In this document: in pieces, positions 43,910 to 53,186 of the stretch | Layout of the letters: the number at the start of each line of letters is the position of its first letter | Position numbering within the stretch: the stretch's first letter is position 1 | Origin: Clostridium cibarium | GTDB lineage: Bacteria > Bacillota > Clostridia > Clostridiales > Clostridiaceae | Length of the DNA: 64,000 bases | Direction: 5' to 3' | Assembly (NCBI RefSeq): GCF_014836335.1 | Contig: NZ_JACSRA010000020.1 | Location: forward strand, 1 to 64,000 | Program-made: the position numbers and the translations under genes | Notes under the pieces: generated by a model | Seen by the model: only the letters and a program-made list of their open reading frames with translations | What the model was told of the DNA's origin: nothing | Databases searched by the model: none

Positions 43910-45962
43910 TAAGAATAATATTATTACGGATACATATAAAAGAAAAGAAAAAAAGATTATTACATATGCTTCAATAATAGTTCCTATTATAGTTATAGTA
44001 ATTTCTTCTTTGCTAATGAAAAATAGTGAACATATATTGCTTCTATTAGTGGAGATATTTTGTGCTACTCTAGGAGTTAGTGTTGGGATAATTGCTGTAC
44101 TAAATAAAGATCTACAGGAAGGATTTTTTTATAAAAATATAGGGATTGGATTTTTATTCATAGGATTGGTTACATTTGTTACAATAATTATCTGTTGTAA
44201 TTTTGAAGATGGACTTAATGGAAAGATATTTATGAATTTAAAGATTACTACATATTATTTGGAATACTTAGTAATAGTATTTGCATATGAATTTGCAATA
44301 ATAAAGGAAAATGTAACATTTAATGTAACAGTATTTGGTATGCTTTTCTCTGTTATATTAGTTTTTATAGCAGTAATATATATGAATAATTTAATTAATA
44401 TCTTTTCTGAAATTTTGTATTCCAGCGTGATTTTTACTATTCCAATATTAATTATATTATGGATAAAGATTTATTTAGATGAGAAATGTCTTAGTTCAAA
44501 AGAGAAGAATCGAATATATAAATTTATAGTTTTTGTTGCACTTCATCAAATAACATTTATATTATATAATCATGTAAATTATAATTTGATTTTTATTGCA
44601 GGGATATTTAAATATCTAGCTTATTATGAAATGTTTGATTTTATTTCAACATACGTATTAAAGAAATCTTATATATTAATGAAGAATAACCTAATTGAAG
44701 CTCAAAAAACTGAAAAAGAATTGAACAATTTATTAAAGAAGAGAAATAAAACTTTGGTTGAATTGGAACATTTAATAGAGAAAAGTGGTAAAAGGTATGG
44801 GGAACTGATAGAAGGTATTTCTGACGGAATAATAATGTTTTATTTCGATAAAGTATATTACATCAATGCGGAGGCTACTAATATAATAGGAAATTTAGGA
44901 GGAAATGAGTTTAGTAAAATAAAATTTAAGGAATTTACTGAGTATATACTCACTAAAAAATTAATTATAGAAAATTATACAGCTATAAAGGAAGGAATTA
45001 ACCAAATTGAACGAATGGATAGAGAAAGCTTTAAATTTGATGTTACTAGTTATTCTGGTCTCCAATACGAAATGTATTTTCTAAATATCGATAGTATAAA
45101 TAGGTTGGTTTATATGAAAAATGTTACGGAGGCTAACAGAAATTATGAATTTAAAAGAAAATACGCTGAGTATATGAAGGGAGAAGAGTTGAAAAATGAA
45201 TTTTACTCAAACATTTCCCATGAACTTAGGACTCCAATTAATTTAATTTATTCAGCACTTCAATTAAGTGAGATTAATTTGAATGATGACAAGCTTGAAA
45301 GTATAAGAAAGCAAAATTTGACTATAAAACATAATTGTTTAAGGTTAATTAGAACAATTAATAACTTTATTGACACTAATAAAATATCAGAAGGATATTT
45401 AACGACTAATATGAAAATACATAATATAGTTTCAGTGGTTGAGAATATATCATTAGCTTGTAGTAAATATATAGAAAAGATAAATAATAACTTAATATTT
45501 GATCCTGAAGAAGAAGAATTCTATGTAGAATGTGATAAGGATATGATGGAAAGAGTTATTTTAAATTTATTATCTAATAGTGTTAAGTTTGGTCGTGATG
45601 GAGGAACTACTACTGTTGATATCTCAGCTAATAAGGAAACAGTAACAATAAGGATTAAAAATAATGGATATATAGTTGATGAGGAAATAAGGCCATTTCT
45701 ATTTGATAAATTTACAAAAATAAATAAGTCTTTAAATAGGACAACGGAAGGTAGTGGATTAGGATTATATCTAACAAAAGCTCTATTAGAACTTCAGGGG
45801 GGAGACATAAGTTTAGAATCTAGTGATGAAATAGGAACAGAATTTATTATCTGTATGCCTAGATCATATGATGAGGATAAATGTGAACCAGAAGAAGATT
45901 TTGAAATGATGAATCCTATTAATGAAAAGGTAGATATAGAATTTTCAGATATATACATATAA
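43902..45962 (+). CDS. Membrane histidine kinase 2, paralog of kinase 1, unusual ATP-binding box
   Basis: 686 residues with the same layout as kinase 1: eight or so hydrophobic segments (about 18-255), coiled linker, PAS-like region, and HisKA with NISHELRTPINLIYS (near 435). HATPase follows with NLLSNSVKFG and GSGLGLYLTKAL. The G1 box reads KNNGYIV: the usual Asp that contacts adenine is Asn587, and the second Gly is Ile591. ATP binding may be weakened, so it could act as a partner or phosphatase for kinase 1. AAGGAG lies 8 bases before the ATG, inside the end of kinase 1. Confidence 0.93.
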   Translation: MVDKNNIITDTYKRKEKKIITYASIIVPIIVIVISSLLMKNSEHILLLLVEIFCATLGVSVGIIAVLNKDLQEGFFYKNIGIGFLFIGLVTFVTIIICCNFEDGLNGKIFMNLKITTYYLEYLVIVFAYEFAIIKENVTFNVTVFGMLFSVILVFIAVIYMNNLINIFSEILYSSVIFTIPILIILWIKIYLDEKCLSSKEKNRIYKFIVFVALHQITFILYNHVNYNLIFIAGIFKYLAYYEMFDFISTYVLKKSYILMKNNLIEAQKTEKELNNLLKKRNKTLVELEHLIEKSGKRYGELIEGISDGIIMFYFDKVYYINAEATNIIGNLGGNEFSKIKFKEFTEYILTKKLIIENYTAIKEGINQIERMDRESFKFDVTSYSGLQYEMYFLNIDSINRLVYMKNVTEANRNYEFKRKYAEYMKGEELKNEFYSNISHELRTPINLIYSALQLSEINLNDDKLESIRKQNLTIKHNCLRLIRTINNFIDTNKISEGYLTTNMKIHNIVSVVENISLACSKYIEKINNNLIFDPEEEEFYVECDKDMMERVILNLLSNSVKFGRDGGTTTVDISANKETVTIRIKNNGYIVDEEIRPFLFDKFTKINKSLNRTTEGSGLGLYLTKALLELQGGDISLESSDEIGTEFIICMPRSYDEDKCEPEEDFEMMNPINEKVDIEFSDIYI

Positions 45963-46025
45963 AAATATGGAATAATGAACTTCTTTAAACATAATTATAA
46001 GTATTAATATGTTTACGAGGTGTTT

Positions 46026-46526
46026 ATGAAGAATATATTTAAAGTGAATGGACATGTTAAGGTAATACCACTTATAATTCTTGTTTTTTTACCTTTAGTA
46101 GGAGGGTATTTAGTAAACCTAGTTACAAGGAATAGTGCTACTATCTATGAGCAGCTGGAGAGACCATTTTTTGCACCACCTTCAATGGTATTTGTAATAG
46201 TATGGCCTATACTTTATATACTTATGGGAATAGCTTCTTATAGGATCTATATGATTAGGGATCAAGGTGAAAATATAGGAACTGCTCTTTTTTATTATTT
46301 AATTCAGTTGCTACTTAATTATTTTTGGAGTTTTTTATTCTTTTCATTTAGACTTTACGGATTAGCATTTATAGAACTTATCATTTTATTAATATTTATA
46401 ATTATTACGTTTATAAAGTTTATTAAGATTGATAAAATAGCAGGGATATTACTAATTCCTTATATAATATGGGTAAGCTTTGCTGGAATACTAAGTTATT
46501 TTATTTGGGCAAAAAATGAGATGTGA
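46026..46526 (+). CDS. tspO: TspO/MBR family membrane protein
   Basis: Five-helix membrane protein of 166 residues related to the mitochondrial translocator protein, which binds porphyrins and steroids. PFFAPPSMVFVIVWPILYI (near 45-65) and LNYFWSFLFF are the conserved TspO segments with their Trp residues. ATG 46026 is preferred because CGAGGTG lies 4-8 bases upstream; an upstream GTG at 46020 is part of that RBS. Physiological ligand in clostridia is unknown. A terminator follows. Confidence 0.92.
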   Translation: MKNIFKVNGHVKVIPLIILVFLPLVGGYLVNLVTRNSATIYEQLERPFFAPPSMVFVIVWPILYILMGIASYRIYMIRDQGENIGTALFYYLIQLLLNYFWSFLFFSFRLYGLAFIELIILLIFIIITFIKFIKIDKIAGILLIPYIIWVSFAGILSYFIWAKNEM

Positions 46527-46534
46527 TTAATTGT

Positions 46535-46572
46535 AAGAGATTACTTGTTATATCAGTAATCTCTTTTATTTT
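46535..46572 (+). terminator. Terminator after tspO
   Basis: AAGAGATTAC pairs with GTAATCTCTT, followed by TTATTTT. Confidence 0.85.
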
Positions 46573-46618
46573 AGATTGCAATTTATTATAATAGGTTAAA
46601 GAGATTAATTGAAAGTAG

Positions 46619-47632
46619 ATGGAAATAGATATGAAGGTTACTATAAAAGATGTGGCGAAAGAAGCAGGGGTAGCAACTTCTACTGTTTCGAGAGTATTAT
46701 CAAATAGTGATAGAATAAGTGATGATACCAAAGAAAGAGTGAATGAGGCGATTAAAAAACTAAATTACATACCTAATGCTATGGCTAGAGGATTAGCGAA
46801 TAATAGGACTAATATTTTAGCTGTAGTAGTACCTCAAGGGGCTGAAAATTTATTTGAAAATCAATTTTTTATACAAGCAATGAAAGGTATAAGTATATAT
46901 GCTGAGCAAAGAAATTATTATATAATGTATGCCTTTCAGGAAGATAACAGTACTGATGAAAATTGGATAAGAAGATTTACAGATAGTAAGTTAGTTGATG
47001 GAATATGTTTACTAAGGGTTAGCGAACATGATAAATATGTTGACTATTTAAAAGAAATAGACTTTCCTTTTGTGATAATAGGAAGACCAGAGGAAGCAGA
47101 TGAGGTTCTTTGGGTTGATAATGATAACTTCAAAGCTATGTATGACCTAGTAAATTTGCTTTTGGATAGAGGACATAAAGATATTGCTTTTATAGGAGCA
47201 CAAAAGAGCTTAAATGTATCTATAGATAGGTTAAGAGGTTATGAGGAAGCTCTATCAAGTAGAGGGTTAAAGATAAATAATAATCTTATTTATGTAGGTA
47301 AAGAATTTAATGAAAAGTGTGGAGAGTTAGCAATAGAAACTTTTATGAAAAAGGAATTGCCTACAGCTATTGTAGCAACAGATGATATGATAGCATTTGG
47401 GGTACAAAATCAGTTGAAGAAATGCAATTTAGAGGATATTTCAGTAGTTGGTTTTAATAATGTTCCTTTATCAGTACATAGAAATCCTTCGCTAGCATCA
47501 GTAGATATAAATTCAGAAAAACTTGGATATTATGCTACAAAACTTTTAATTAATAAGATTATCAAGGAAGATATAAGTAAAAATTATTATATTATTGATA
47601 CTAAATTGGTTGAAAGAGAATCGCTTAAGTAA
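46619..47632 (+). CDS. LacI family transcriptional regulator
   Basis: 337-residue sugar-responsive repressor. The N-terminal HTH is classical (TIKDVAKEAGVATSTVSRVL, then PNAMARGLANNRT hinge helix). A periplasmic-binding-like domain follows with DGICLLRVSEHD, VDNDNFKAMYDLV, ATDDMIAFG and SVVGFNNVPLS. Two in-frame ATGs (46619, 46631) are possible; neither has a strong RBS. Two matching palindromes (GCAAGCGTTTGC, GCAAACGGTTGC) flank the promoter of the alpha-glucoside operon 1.2 kb downstream, which is the likely target (MalR-like role). Confidence 0.93.
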   Translation: MEIDMKVTIKDVAKEAGVATSTVSRVLSNSDRISDDTKERVNEAIKKLNYIPNAMARGLANNRTNILAVVVPQGAENLFENQFFIQAMKGISIYAEQRNYYIMYAFQEDNSTDENWIRRFTDSKLVDGICLLRVSEHDKYVDYLKEIDFPFVIIGRPEEADEVLWVDNDNFKAMYDLVNLLLDRGHKDIAFIGAQKSLNVSIDRLRGYEEALSSRGLKINNNLIYVGKEFNEKCGELAIETFMKKELPTAIVATDDMIAFGVQNQLKKCNLEDISVVGFNNVPLSVHRNPSLASVDINSEKLGYYATKLLINKIIKEDISKNYYIIDTKLVERESLK

Positions 47633-47718
47633 ATGGTTATCAAAAAAATTCACAAAACTTAATATATAAATTTAGTATTAAAAATGAGTATTAGTGAAAT
47701 TTATATAGGAGATTTTAT

Positions 47719-48264
47719 ATGAAAAAATTAAAAATTAAAAAAGATAAATTTACTTGTGATCTTTGGAATGTTATTACAGAAAAAAGATATAAGCAAGAAA
47801 AAATTGTAAGTGATGATTTTATAGGATATGTTTCATTAATAAATCTGGATAATGTATCAACGCCTCAAATATGGGAGGTTAAAGGTGAGAAAATAATCGT
47901 TTGTGATAATGGAATGAAATGGCTAAGAATTTTGCCTGAAGGTGAAAATTATACTATTATGGCAATAATTAATGAAAAAGATGAAATTGTCATTTGGTAC
48001 ATAGATATCATTAAAGATTATGGAATAGATGAAGATGGAATAGTTTATGTTAATGATTTATTTTTAGATTTAATTGTTAATAAAAAGGGAAATGTTAAAA
48101 TTGATGATATGGATGAACTTGAAATTGCTTTAAATCAAGAGGTTATTTCATTGGAATTGTATAATTGCGCATTAGAGACTAGTGAAAAAATAAAGAATGA
48201 TATTCTTTTGGATATAAATAGATTTAACGAGTATTGCACAAAACTTTTAAAAAAAGTTATGTAA
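47719..48264 (+). CDS. DUF402 family protein
   Basis: 181-residue soluble protein. The central WYIDIIKDYG.DEDGIVYVNDLFLDLIV pattern with conserved acidic residues and the following KIDDMDELEIAL are the DUF402 (YgaC/Ntdp-like) signature; some members hydrolyse nucleoside di- and triphosphates. RBS AGGAGATT before the ATG. It lies between the LacI-type regulator and its presumed operon, but nothing ties it to sugar use. Role not known. Confidence 0.85.
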   Translation: MKKLKIKKDKFTCDLWNVITEKRYKQEKIVSDDFIGYVSLINLDNVSTPQIWEVKGEKIIVCDNGMKWLRILPEGENYTIMAIINEKDEIVIWYIDIIKDYGIDEDGIVYVNDLFLDLIVNKKGNVKIDDMDELEIALNQEVISLELYNCALETSEKIKNDILLDINRFNEYCTKLLKKVM

Positions 48265-48555
48265 AAGAAATGCCCTATAGAGAAGTATGGAAATACACAT
48301 GATTCATTGTGGAATAGTTTGATTAATTATTGTTGGGAAGATTACAATAGTAAAGTGGGAATGGTCTTCTTCAATTGTAGGAGTAAATAAGGTTAGTTTA
48401 ATTAATATGGATTTGTTAAAAACAATTTATATTTCGCAAGTACTATCTAATAAAGAGTAAGCTAATAGTGAAACTAAGCTTCAAATACGGGAAGTGTAAA
48501 CTGGGGCTGTTTAAATTGAGTTTTTAATAGATGAGTTTTAGGATAAATAATATAT

Positions 48556-48598
48556 ATGGATATGAAGGTATTACATAAGAATCTTCATATCCATTTTT
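48556..48598 (+). terminator. Terminator upstream of the alpha-glucoside promoter
   Basis: ATGGATATGAAG pairs with CTTCATATCCAT around a 15-base loop, then TTTTT. It probably ends the DUF402 transcript and insulates the operon. Confidence 0.85.
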
Positions 48599-48625
48599 CA
48601 TTAAGAGGAAATTAATTTTATTCGT

Positions 48626-48637
48626 GCAAGCGTTTGC
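48626..48637. promoter_or_regulatory. LacI-family operator O1
   Basis: GCAAGCGTTTGC, within TGCAAGCGTTTGCA, is a nearly perfect palindrome with the central CG of LacI-family sites. It differs from the cre consensus at the W positions, so the local LacI-type protein is a better candidate than CcpA. Confidence 0.7.
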
Positions 48638-48708
48638 ATAAAAATGAGATAATTGAAGATAGATTGAAATAATCAAAAAATTTAAAGAAAAACAATGATA
48701 AATAAACT

Positions 48709-48737
48709 TTGTAAACTTTTTCTTAAGGTGATATTCT
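48709..48737 (+). promoter_or_regulatory. Probable promoter of the alpha-glucoside operon
   Basis: TTGTAA and TATTCT separated by 17 bases, placed between the two operators. Confidence 0.45.
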
Positions 48738-48795
48738 AAATATAGAAAGTTAGTCCAATTAAATAAAAAAACAAAGCAGTATTTTGCGCATTTGA

Positions 48796-48807
48796 GCAAA
48801 CGGTTGC
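48796..48807. promoter_or_regulatory. LacI-family operator O2
   Basis: GCAAACGGTTGC matches O1 in GCAA.CG.TTGC. Centre-to-centre distance to O1 is 170 bases, about 16 helical turns, which would allow looping across the promoter. Confidence 0.7.
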
Positions 48808-48820
48808 ACGGGAGGTATAT

Positions 48821-50482
48821 GTGAAAAGAAAATGGTGGAAAGAAGCTGTAGGATATCAAGTTTATCCGAGAAGCTTTATGGATTCTAATGGAGATGGAAT
48901 AGGAGACATTCAAGGTATTATATCTAAATTAGACTATTTAAAAGATCTAGGAATAAATGTAATATGGATTTCTCCTATGTATAAGTCACCTAATGATGAC
49001 AACGGTTACGATATAAGTGACTATAAAGACATTATGGATGACTTTGGAAGTATGGAAGATTTCAATGAGCTATTAAGGGAAGTTCATAGAAGGGATATGA
49101 AGCTTATTTTAGATTTAGTAGTTAATCATACTAGTGATGAACATAAGTGGTTCATAGAATCAAAATCTTCTAAAAATAATCCTAAAAGAGATTGGTATAT
49201 ATGGAGAGAAGGGAAGGAGGGAAAGGAACCTAATAACTGGGAAAGTATATTTAATGGTTCAGCTTGGGAATATGATGAAGAAACTAAAGAATATTACTTA
49301 CACATATTTTCAAAGAAACAACCTGATTTAAATTGGGAAAATCAAGAGGTAAGAGAAGAAATCTATAAAATGATAAACTGGTGGCTAGATAAAGGAATAG
49401 ATGGGTTTAGAGTTGATGCTATAAGTCATCTTAAAAAAGAAAAAGGCCTTTTGGACATGCCAAATCCAGATAATTTACAGTATGTTAATTCTATTGAAAA
49501 ATATATGAATGTAGAAGGAATTCAAGAAATGTTAGCGGAACTAAAAGAAAGGACTTTTTCAAATTACGATATTATGACAGTTGGTGAAGCTAACGGAGTA
49601 AGTTCTGAGGAAGCAATAGAGTGGGTTGGAGAAGAAAGAGGTAAGTTCTCAATGGTATTTCAATTTGAGCATCTTTATCTTTGGAATAATGATAATGATC
49701 AAGAATTCAAGCCAAGGGAACTTAAAGAAACCCTTACAAGGTGGCAAAATGCTTTAGATAAAGATGGTTGGAATGCTCTATTTATCGAAAATCATGATAT
49801 TCCAAGAGTTGTTTCAAGTTGGGGGGATGACAAGAAGTACTGGAGAGAAAGTGCTACAGCTTTAGCTTTAATGTACTTTATGCAAAAAGGAACACCATTT
49901 ATTTATCAGGGACAAGAGCTTGGAATGACTAATGTACCTTTTGAGTCTATTGAAGAATTTAACGATATAATGAGTATCAATATTTATAACAAAATGGTTG
50001 GGTGTGGAAAAGATAAAGGAGAAGTTTTAAAAACAATAAAGGCAACTTCTAGGGATAACACACGTACTCCAATGCATTGGGATGATACAAGCAATGCTGG
50101 CTTTACAAAAGGTACACCTTGGATAAAAATTAATGATAATTATAAAAAAATTAATGTAGAAAAAGAAAGTAAAAGTGAAGATTCAATATTAAATTTTTAT
50201 AAAAAAATGATTAAATGCAGAAAGGAAAACTTAGCATTAGTTTATGGAGAATATAGTTTAATACTAGAAAATGATGAAGATATATATGCTTATACAAGAA
50301 CCTTAGATAATGAAAGGTATATTGTTATTACAAATTTGTCAAATAAGTTTGTTAAGTATAAATATATTGAGGCAAAACTTAGTTACGAAAACTTGTGTTT
50401 AAACAATTATAATGTAGACCCTCATGAAGAAATGACAGAATTTATGTTAAAACCTTATGAAGCTAGACTTTATAAAATTTAG
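48821..50482 (+). CDS. malL: Alpha-glucosidase / oligo-1,6-glucosidase (GH13)
   Basis: Cytoplasmic GH13 exo-enzyme of 553 residues that releases glucose from isomaltose, maltose or sucrose-like sugars. It starts WWKEAVGYQVYPRSF, the family hallmark. It has DLVVNHTSDEH, GFRVDAISHL (nucleophile Asp near 200), VGEANGV (acid/base Glu) and ENHDIPRV. GTG start at 48821 with GGAGG 6 bases upstream. No signal peptide. First gene of an operon with PTS IIBC and an EEP protein, controlled by two LacI-type operators. Exact linkage preference is not visible. Confidence 0.93.
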   Translation: MKRKWWKEAVGYQVYPRSFMDSNGDGIGDIQGIISKLDYLKDLGINVIWISPMYKSPNDDNGYDISDYKDIMDDFGSMEDFNELLREVHRRDMKLILDLVVNHTSDEHKWFIESKSSKNNPKRDWYIWREGKEGKEPNNWESIFNGSAWEYDEETKEYYLHIFSKKQPDLNWENQEVREEIYKMINWWLDKGIDGFRVDAISHLKKEKGLLDMPNPDNLQYVNSIEKYMNVEGIQEMLAELKERTFSNYDIMTVGEANGVSSEEAIEWVGEERGKFSMVFQFEHLYLWNNDNDQEFKPRELKETLTRWQNALDKDGWNALFIENHDIPRVVSSWGDDKKYWRESATALALMYFMQKGTPFIYQGQELGMTNVPFESIEEFNDIMSINIYNKMVGCGKDKGEVLKTIKATSRDNTRTPMHWDDTSNAGFTKGTPWIKINDNYKKINVEKESKSEDSILNFYKKMIKCRKENLALVYGEYSLILENDEDIYAYTRTLDNERYIVITNLSNKFVKYKYIEAKLSYENLCLNNYNVDPHEEMTEFMLKPYEARLYKI

Positions 50483-50510
50483 GTATTATATAGTAGGGGG
50501 AATTATTAAA

Positions 50511-52154
50511 ATGGGAAAAAGTAAAAAGAAATTATTGTCCTTTGATTTTTGGCAAAAGTTTGGTAAGGCATTACTTGTAGTTGTTGCTGTAATGCCTGCC
50601 GCAGGTATTATGATATCCTTAGGTAAAGTGGTTGCAATGACTACGGATATAACTGCTATTGATGCAATAGGAAGAGTTATGGAAGACATAGGGTGGGCTA
50701 TTATTAACAATTTACACATCCTATTTGCAGCAGCTATTTCTGGATCTTGGGCTAAAGATAAAGCAGGTGGTGCTTTTGCAGGTGTTATTTCATTTATTTT
50801 AATTAATAAGATAACTGGATCTATATTTGGTGTAACTACTGCCATGCTTTCAGATAATACAGCTACAGTAAATTCGCTTTTTGGATCACAATTAATTGTT
50901 GCAGATTACTTTACTAATATACTTGGCTCTCCAGCTTTAAATATGGGAGTTTTTGTTGGAATAATTTCAGGATTTTTAGGAGGAACTATTTATAATAAGT
51001 TCTATAACTTTAATAAACTACCTAAGGCATTAGACTTTTTTAATGGTAAACGTTTTGTTCCCTTTGTAGTAATAGTTGGGTCTGTAGTTTCGGCTGTAGT
51101 GCTTTCTATATTATGGCCATTTGCTCAAGGTGCATTAAATAGTTTTGGAATTTGGCTTGCAAAATCAAAGGATACAGCTCCAATACTTGCTCCATTTGTT
51201 TATGGTACATTAGAACGTTTATTATTACCTTTGGGATTACACCATATGTTAACTGTTCCAGTAAACTATACTGAGCTTGGTGGAGTATATCAAGTGTTAA
51301 CAGGTTCTGGTGCAGGATCTACAGTGGCAGGGCAAGATCCTTTATGGTTAGCTTGGATTACAGATTTAGTTAATTTAAAGGGGGCAGGAGATACTAGTGC
51401 ATATAATAATCTACTTACAACAGTTACTCCAGCAAGATTTAAAGTAGGACAAGTTATTCTTTCTTGTTCATCATTACTTGCAATAGCATTTGCTATGTAT
51501 AAGAATGTTGATAAAGAAAAGAAAAGCAAATATAAGAGTATGTTTTTTTCAGCTGGACTTGCAGTGTTTTTAACTGGTGTTACAGAACCAATTGAATTTA
51601 TGTTCTTATTTGTATCTCCAATACTTTATGTGGTATATGCAGTATTAACTGGTATAGGTTTTGCACTTTCAGATATTATTAATCTTAGAGTACATGCCTT
51701 TGGCTTCATAGAGTTATTGACACGTACTCCTATGATGATTAATGCAGGAATTACTAAGGATATAATTAACTTTATTATTACATGTGTTGTTATGTTTGGA
51801 GTAAACTTTACTGCATTTAACTTCTTAATTAAAAAGTTTAAGATTGCTACACCAGGACGTTTAGGAAATTATATAGAAGATGAAGAAACTAATTTAGATA
51901 CAACAACTTCAAATGATTTGCAAGCTGTAAATATAATAAAATTACTTGGTGAGAAAGAAAATATTGAGGATATAGATGCATGTATGACAAGGCTTAGGGT
52001 AACTGTTAAAGATATAAGTAAGGTTGCAGAGGAAATTGAATGGAAAAAAGATGGAGCTCTTGGACTTATATTAAAGGATAAAGGTGTTCAAGCCATTTAT
52101 GGACCTAAAGCAGATGTGTTAAAATCTAATATTCAAGATATTCTTGGTATGTAA
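50511..52154 (+). CDS. PTS IIBC component, glucose/maltose (alpha-glucoside) family
   Basis: 547 residues from ATG 50511, which has TAGGGGG 11 bases upstream; an in-frame ATG at 50457 lies inside the glucosidase gene and has no RBS. IIC domain (about 10-430) with ten hydrophobic segments, GLHHMLTVPVNYTELGG and GVTEPIEFMFLFVSP. The C-terminal IIB domain (about 460-547) has its phosphorylated Cys in DACMTRLRV. No IIA domain, so a separate IIA such as glucose-type Crr is needed. The glucosidase upstream suggests maltose or isomaltose-type substrates. Confidence 0.93.
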   Translation: MGKSKKKLLSFDFWQKFGKALLVVVAVMPAAGIMISLGKVVAMTTDITAIDAIGRVMEDIGWAIINNLHILFAAAISGSWAKDKAGGAFAGVISFILINKITGSIFGVTTAMLSDNTATVNSLFGSQLIVADYFTNILGSPALNMGVFVGIISGFLGGTIYNKFYNFNKLPKALDFFNGKRFVPFVVIVGSVVSAVVLSILWPFAQGALNSFGIWLAKSKDTAPILAPFVYGTLERLLLPLGLHHMLTVPVNYTELGGVYQVLTGSGAGSTVAGQDPLWLAWITDLVNLKGAGDTSAYNNLLTTVTPARFKVGQVILSCSSLLAIAFAMYKNVDKEKKSKYKSMFFSAGLAVFLTGVTEPIEFMFLFVSPILYVVYAVLTGIGFALSDIINLRVHAFGFIELLTRTPMMINAGITKDIINFIITCVVMFGVNFTAFNFLIKKFKIATPGRLGNYIEDEETNLDTTTSNDLQAVNIIKLLGEKENIEDIDACMTRLRVTVKDISKVAEEIEWKKDGALGLILKDKGVQAIYGPKADVLKSNIQDILGM

Positions 52155-52156
52155 TT

Positions 52157-52933
52157 ATGAAACTATTAACTTTAAATTGTCATTCATGGAAAGAAGAGAA
52201 GCAATTAGAAAAGATAAAATATTTAGCTAAAACAATTGGAGAGGAAAAGTATGATGTAATAGCATTGCAGGAGGTTAGCCAAAGAATAGATGAAAAAGGA
52301 GAAATAGCTAAAGATAATTATGCTTATATGTTGATTAAAGAACTGTTTATTTTAGGGATGAAGGAATATAAATTTATCTGGGATATGAGCCATATAGGAT
52401 ATGATATATATCAAGAAGGCTTGGCTTTAATTACAAAACATAACATAGTAGATTATAGAAGTTTTTATGTATCAAAAAGTAGGGATATTAAAAATTATAA
52501 AAGCAGGAAAATAATTAAGGCTAAAATAGCTATAGATAATGAATATTTTGAATTTTTATCTTGCCATCTAGGTTGGTGGCAAGATAAAGATGAATCTTTC
52601 AAGAATCAGGTAGATAATTTACTTAGTAATGTTAATTATAGCAAAACTTTTATTATGGGAGATTTTAATAATGATGCCTTTATAAAAGGTGAAGGATATG
52701 ATTATCTATTAAGTAAAGGGCTTTATGATACTTACAATTTAGCTAAAGAAAAGGATAGCGGGGTAACGGTTAAAGGGGAAATAGATGGCTGGGAAGAACA
52801 TTTTAAAGAAAAAAGATTAGATTTAATACTAACAAATAAAGAACTAGAGGTTAAAAATTCAAAGATAATTTTTAATGGGAAAAATAAAGAGGAAATATCA
52901 GATCATTACGGGGTTCAAGTGGTTTTAGAATAA
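52157..52933 (+). CDS. Endonuclease/exonuclease/phosphatase (EEP) family protein
   Basis: 258-residue metal-dependent phosphoesterase fold. KLLTLNCHSW, VIALQEVSQR (metal Glu), FLSCHLGWW, MGDFNNDAF, DLILTN and SDHYGVQVVLE (catalytic Asp-His) are in order. No signal peptide, so cytoplasmic. It starts 2 bases after the PTS stop and is clearly co-transcribed. Substrate is unknown; a sugar-phosphate or nucleotide phosphatase role in the alpha-glucoside pathway would fit better than DNA cleavage. Confidence 0.9.
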   Translation: MKLLTLNCHSWKEEKQLEKIKYLAKTIGEEKYDVIALQEVSQRIDEKGEIAKDNYAYMLIKELFILGMKEYKFIWDMSHIGYDIYQEGLALITKHNIVDYRSFYVSKSRDIKNYKSRKIIKAKIAIDNEYFEFLSCHLGWWQDKDESFKNQVDNLLSNVNYSKTFIMGDFNNDAFIKGEGYDYLLSKGLYDTYNLAKEKDSGVTVKGEIDGWEEHFKEKRLDLILTNKELEVKNSKIIFNGKNKEEISDHYGVQVVLE

Positions 52934-53022
52934 ATAAAAATATAAAAAGTATTGAAATTTAGTATATAAAAAAATATAATTATAACTATGATGCAGATAG
53001 TTTGTTATATATAAATGTAGAA

Positions 53023-53050
53023 AAATAGGCATGTCTAATGCCTATTTTTT
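53023..53050 (+). terminator. Terminator of the alpha-glucoside operon
   Basis: AAATAGGCAT pairs with ATGCCTATTT around GTCTA, followed by T residues. Confidence 0.92.
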
Positions 53051-53186
53051 AGCGTACAGGACTTTAAAACAAAAAATCAATGTAATTAAAGATTATGGAA
53101 GCTTTAAGGTTTGAGATTTTTTATATACTTCTAATGTAAATCTCAATGACATTATTTACTGCACATTTAAAAGAAAGGGAGTATTT

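Larger units (their letters stand above)
48265..48820. other. 556-base control region of the alpha-glucoside operon
   Basis: 48265-48550 shows no gene. A terminator lies at 48556-48598. Then come two LacI-type operators (48626-48637 and 48796-48807) with a likely promoter between them. The second operator ends 13 bases before the GTG start and touches the RBS region. Confidence 0.7.

Noticed and set aside
48626..48637. CcpA cre site
   Set aside because: Both W positions of the cre consensus are C/G here, and the second site matches the same non-cre palindrome, so a local LacI-type regulator is more likely.
48524..48913. 129-codon minus-strand frame
   Set aside because: Runs through the operator region and antisense into the glucosidase start; no RBS or family resemblance.
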